Below, in pieces: positions 33,120-34,561 of a DNA stretch of 34,561 bases (position 1 is the first letter of the stretch; each line of letters begins with the position of its first letter). The notes under the pieces were generated by a model. It did not search any database. It saw only the letters and a list, made by a program, of their open reading frames with translations, and was not told the origin of the DNA. The translations under genes and the position numbers were made by a program. The stretch is from Chthoniobacterales bacterium (GTDB lineage Bacteria > Verrucomicrobiota > Verrucomicrobiia > Chthoniobacterales > UBA10450), in contig JACDGM010000049.1 in assembly GCA_013815325.1 (NCBI GenBank), positions 1 to 34,561 on the forward strand, given 5' to 3'.

Positions 33120-33928
33120 ACGCGGTGCACCGCGTCCTTTCGCCTAACGAACTCGACCCAGCTGCCGCCGGCTGCTGCGCCCTCGCCATAATGACGAAGG
33201 CGCCGCGGGCCGGTCGCGTAAAGACGCGGTTGAGCCCGCCGCTCACGCCGGAGGAAGCGGCGGGTTTGAATATTTCTTTCTTGCGCGATACCGCCGCGGC
33301 CATCGCGTACGCCGACGCGGGAGCGCAGGGGATTGGCTGCTACACGCCCGTCGGTGAAGAAGAAACCTATCGCGATATTCTGCCTGGAAATTTTCAGCTC
33401 ATCCCGCAGCGCGAGGGTAGCTTTGGCGAACGTTTACTTGGGGCGATGGAGGATTTGTTCTCGGTCGGATTCGGCTCCGTTTGCCTGATCGATTCGGACA
33501 GCCCGACCGTGCCCGCGGGTGTCTTCGCCGAGGCGGTTAAAATGCTGTCCCAGCCTAACGACCGCGTCATTCTCGGGCCCTCCGACGACGGCGGCTATTA
33601 CCTCATCGGCGTGAAACAGCTGCATCGGCGGCTCTTCGAAGAGATCGACTGGAGTACGGACCGCGTCCTCGCGCAGACGCAAACGCGCGCCGCCGAGGAG
33701 AACCTTGAGGTTCATCTTCTTCCCGCCGGTTATGATGTGGATGACCGCGCTACCCTGAGCCGGCTCTGCCAGGACTTGTTAGGGCAGGGGAACTCAGACT
33801 TCCAGCCTGACTGGGTCGACGGGCTTGAAGCCCGTCGATTCGATGCAGCCGATACCGCCCCCGCTTCCCGCGAATTTCTTCGCGGCATCATCGCTCGCGA
33901 GGGCCGCGCCCGCATTTGGGCTTTATGA
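33116..33928 (+). CDS. DUF2064 / TIGR04282-type glycosyltransferase-like protein
   Basis: 270 residues from ATG 33116, overlapping the upstream stop. It has a nucleotidyl/glycosyltransferase A fold: ALAIMTKAPRAGRVKTRLSPPLTPEEAAGLNISFLRDT, QREGSFGERLLGAMED, VCLIDSDSPTVPAGVFAEAV (DSD as the metal motif), and VILGPSDDGGYYLIGVKQLHRRLFEEIDWST. TIGR04282 members are annotated as arsenosugar biosynthesis transferases, but most occur in other contexts, so the name should not be taken literally. Near the C-terminus a perfect hairpin (33816-33838) codes VDGLEARR. Its TGA overlaps the epimerase ATG. Two 8-mer copies code PNE and PND. Confidence 0.82.
   Translation: MNAVHRVLSPNELDPAAAGCCALAIMTKAPRAGRVKTRLSPPLTPEEAAGLNISFLRDTAAAIAYADAGAQGIGCYTPVGEEETYRDILPGNFQLIPQREGSFGERLLGAMEDLFSVGFGSVCLIDSDSPTVPAGVFAEAVKMLSQPNDRVILGPSDDGGYYLIGVKQLHRRLFEEIDWSTDRVLAQTQTRAAEENLEVHLLPAGYDVDDRATLSRLCQDLLGQGNSDFQPDWVDGLEARRFDAADTAPASREFLRGIIAREGRARIWAL
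33816..33838. repeat. Perfect hairpin inside the DUF2064 gene
   Basis: TCGACGGGCT (33816-33825) and AGCCCGTCGA (33829-33838) pair exactly around TGA. The DNA is unlike its surroundings in symmetry and lies beyond the conserved domain. It resembles short GGGCTTGAAGCCC-type dispersed palindromes of soil bacteria, probably inserted or read through into coding sequence. Confidence 0.55.
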
Positions 33929-34561
33929 AACGCGCCCTCGTCACGGGCGGCGCAGGACTGATCGGGTCCACTCTCGCCGACCTCCTCCTGCGCGAAGGCT
34001 GGAGCGTGCGCGTGCTCGATAATCTCGAGCCTCAGACTCACCGTCGCGGACGCCCTGTGTGGGTGTCGGGAGCGTCCGATTTCATCGAAGGCGATCTCCG
34101 TGATCGCGCCGTCATGACGGCGGCGCTGCAGGATATAGACGTGGTTTTTCACCAGGCGGCGTACGGCGGTTACATGCCTGAGATCGCGAAATATGTGCAC
34201 GTTAACAGCTTCGGCACTGCGCAAATGCTCGAGGTCATTCGCGAGGAAAACCTGCCGATCACGAAGATCGTCGTGGCCAGTTCGCAAGCGGTTTACAGCG
34301 AGGGTGCCGCGAGTTGTCCCGAGCACGGTCTCGTCTTCCCGCCGGTACGTTCGATCGAGCAACTCCAGGCAGGTGATTGGCAGGTGCACTGCCCGATTTG
34401 CTCCGCCGTCACTACGAGCGCGCCGACGCCGGAAAACGCCCCCATCGGCGGCGAGACGGTTTACGGCCTAACGAAAGTCGATCAGGAAAAGCTGGTCCTA
34501 CTCTGGGGCAAACAAATTAGCATCCCGACCGTCGCGCTGCGCTACTCCTGCACCTACGGGC
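33925..34561 (+). CDS. NAD-dependent sugar epimerase/dehydratase (SDR), 5' part, with a Cys/His quartet
   Basis: The first 212 residues of an extended SDR cut by the window end, from ATG 33925, which overlaps the preceding stop. It has the NAD site VTGGAGLIGS (6-15), LDNL after strand 2, DLRD, FHQAA, VASSQAVY with the catalytic serine, and YGLTK with Y180 and K184. RYSCTYG begins the substrate half. Unusually, C131 and H134 (CPEHG) and C156 and C159 (CPIC) flank the segment between the catalytic serine and tyrosine, and could bind zinc. Relatives act on UDP- or GDP-sugars. The trio with the methyltransferase and DUF2064 transferase suggests assembly of a modified sugar or lipid-linked glycan. 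One 8-mer copy codes GLTK. Confidence 0.85.
   Translation, partial: MKRALVTGGAGLIGSTLADLLLREGWSVRVLDNLEPQTHRRGRPVWVSGASDFIEGDLRDRAVMTAALQDIDVVFHQAAYGGYMPEIAKYVHVNSFGTAQMLEVIREENLPITKIVVASSQAVYSEGAASCPEHGLVFPPVRSIEQLQAGDWQVHCPICSAVTTSAPTPENAPIGGETVYGLTKVDQEKLVLLWGKQISIPTVALRYSCTYG

Larger units (their letters stand above)
2643..34474. repeat. Scattered 8-mer CCTAACGA (38 copies, usually GCCTAACGA)
   Basis: Plus-strand copies start at 2643, 2667, 6197, 7611, 9294, 10363, 15910, 16042, 17751, 17795, 21105, 23171, 23473, 24331, 25484, 25871, 26349, 26577, 29251, 30932, 33143, 33554 and 34467. Complement copies (TCGTTAGG) start at 3173, 3305, 3577, 5401, 8533, 11132, 13898, 18024, 19629, 21825, 22535, 23684, 25674, 27495 and 31965. 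Each is eight bases, and 32 of 38 have the extra G. About one copy is expected in a window of this size and composition. 29 lie inside genes, six provide stop codons and three are intergenic. No conserved sequence is visible beyond the nine bases. Confidence 0.92.

Noticed and set aside
1..34561. CRISPR array, prophage or integrated element
   Set aside because: I saw no regularly spaced direct repeats, integrase, transposase or phage structural genes; the 8-mer is scattered, not arrayed.

Overview
The window looks like chromosomal DNA of a soil-type Verrucomicrobium, probably Chthoniobacterales/Spartobacteria. This is inferred from the G/C-rich code and from debris of a beta-strand exported protein type common in that group (opening ATWxLNPxSGDWNxxxNW-like, ending GGDGNDLTLTVVP). 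Hairpin repeats and many glycan-assembly genes fit the same picture. No phage, plasmid, IS transposase or CRISPR array is visible.

Layout. 1-776 is the 3' end of a lysine 2,3-aminomutase. 1114-2526 encodes a secreted repeat protein. 3027-14433 is a surface-glycan region. A minus-strand set (two methyltransferases and a double glycosyltransferase) diverges near 7.36 kb from a plus-strand set: a 1309-residue fusion of a dead methyltransferase domain with GT2+GT2+GT4, a double GT2, and a small A/T-rich GT2. Epimerase debris and another methyltransferase follow. 14.7-23.6 kb is housekeeping: pyruvate kinase, a sigma-70 factor, a cyclic-phosphodiesterase/2'-5' ligase-like protein, a DUF2237 protein, tRNA-Gln(CUG), tadA, a YihY-type membrane protein, a SYLF protein and tyrS. 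From 23.7 kb to the end come an SRPBCC-like protein, a broken AraC regulator, a DoxX plus lipoprotein-dioxygenase pair, an MFS transporter, a frameshifted Kelch protein, a HerA-like ATPase behind two short unlisted genes, a secreted cyclase, and an ATGA-coupled trio (methyltransferase, DUF2064 transferase, NAD-dependent epimerase cut by the window end).

The most striking signal is not a gene. The non-palindromic octamer CCTAACGA (complement TCGTTAGG) occurs 38 times by my manual scan, 32 of them as GCCTAACGA, where about one is expected by chance. It lies in both orientations and inside unrelated genes in all four open frames (Pro-Asn-Asp/Glu, Leu-Thr, Ser-Leu-Gly, Val-Arg). In the two remaining frames it supplies stop codons (TAA or TAG) of six genes. 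This resembles a DNA-uptake sequence or the cyanobacterial HIP1 octamer. I know of no description of it, but I could not search.

Secondary signals: a 148-bp inverted-repeat element whose arms differ by compensating changes; a second dispersed hairpin repeat; a hairpin inside the DUF2064 gene; gene decay (epimerase, AraC, beta-strand protein, Kelch); and a Cys/His quartet in the terminal epimerase.
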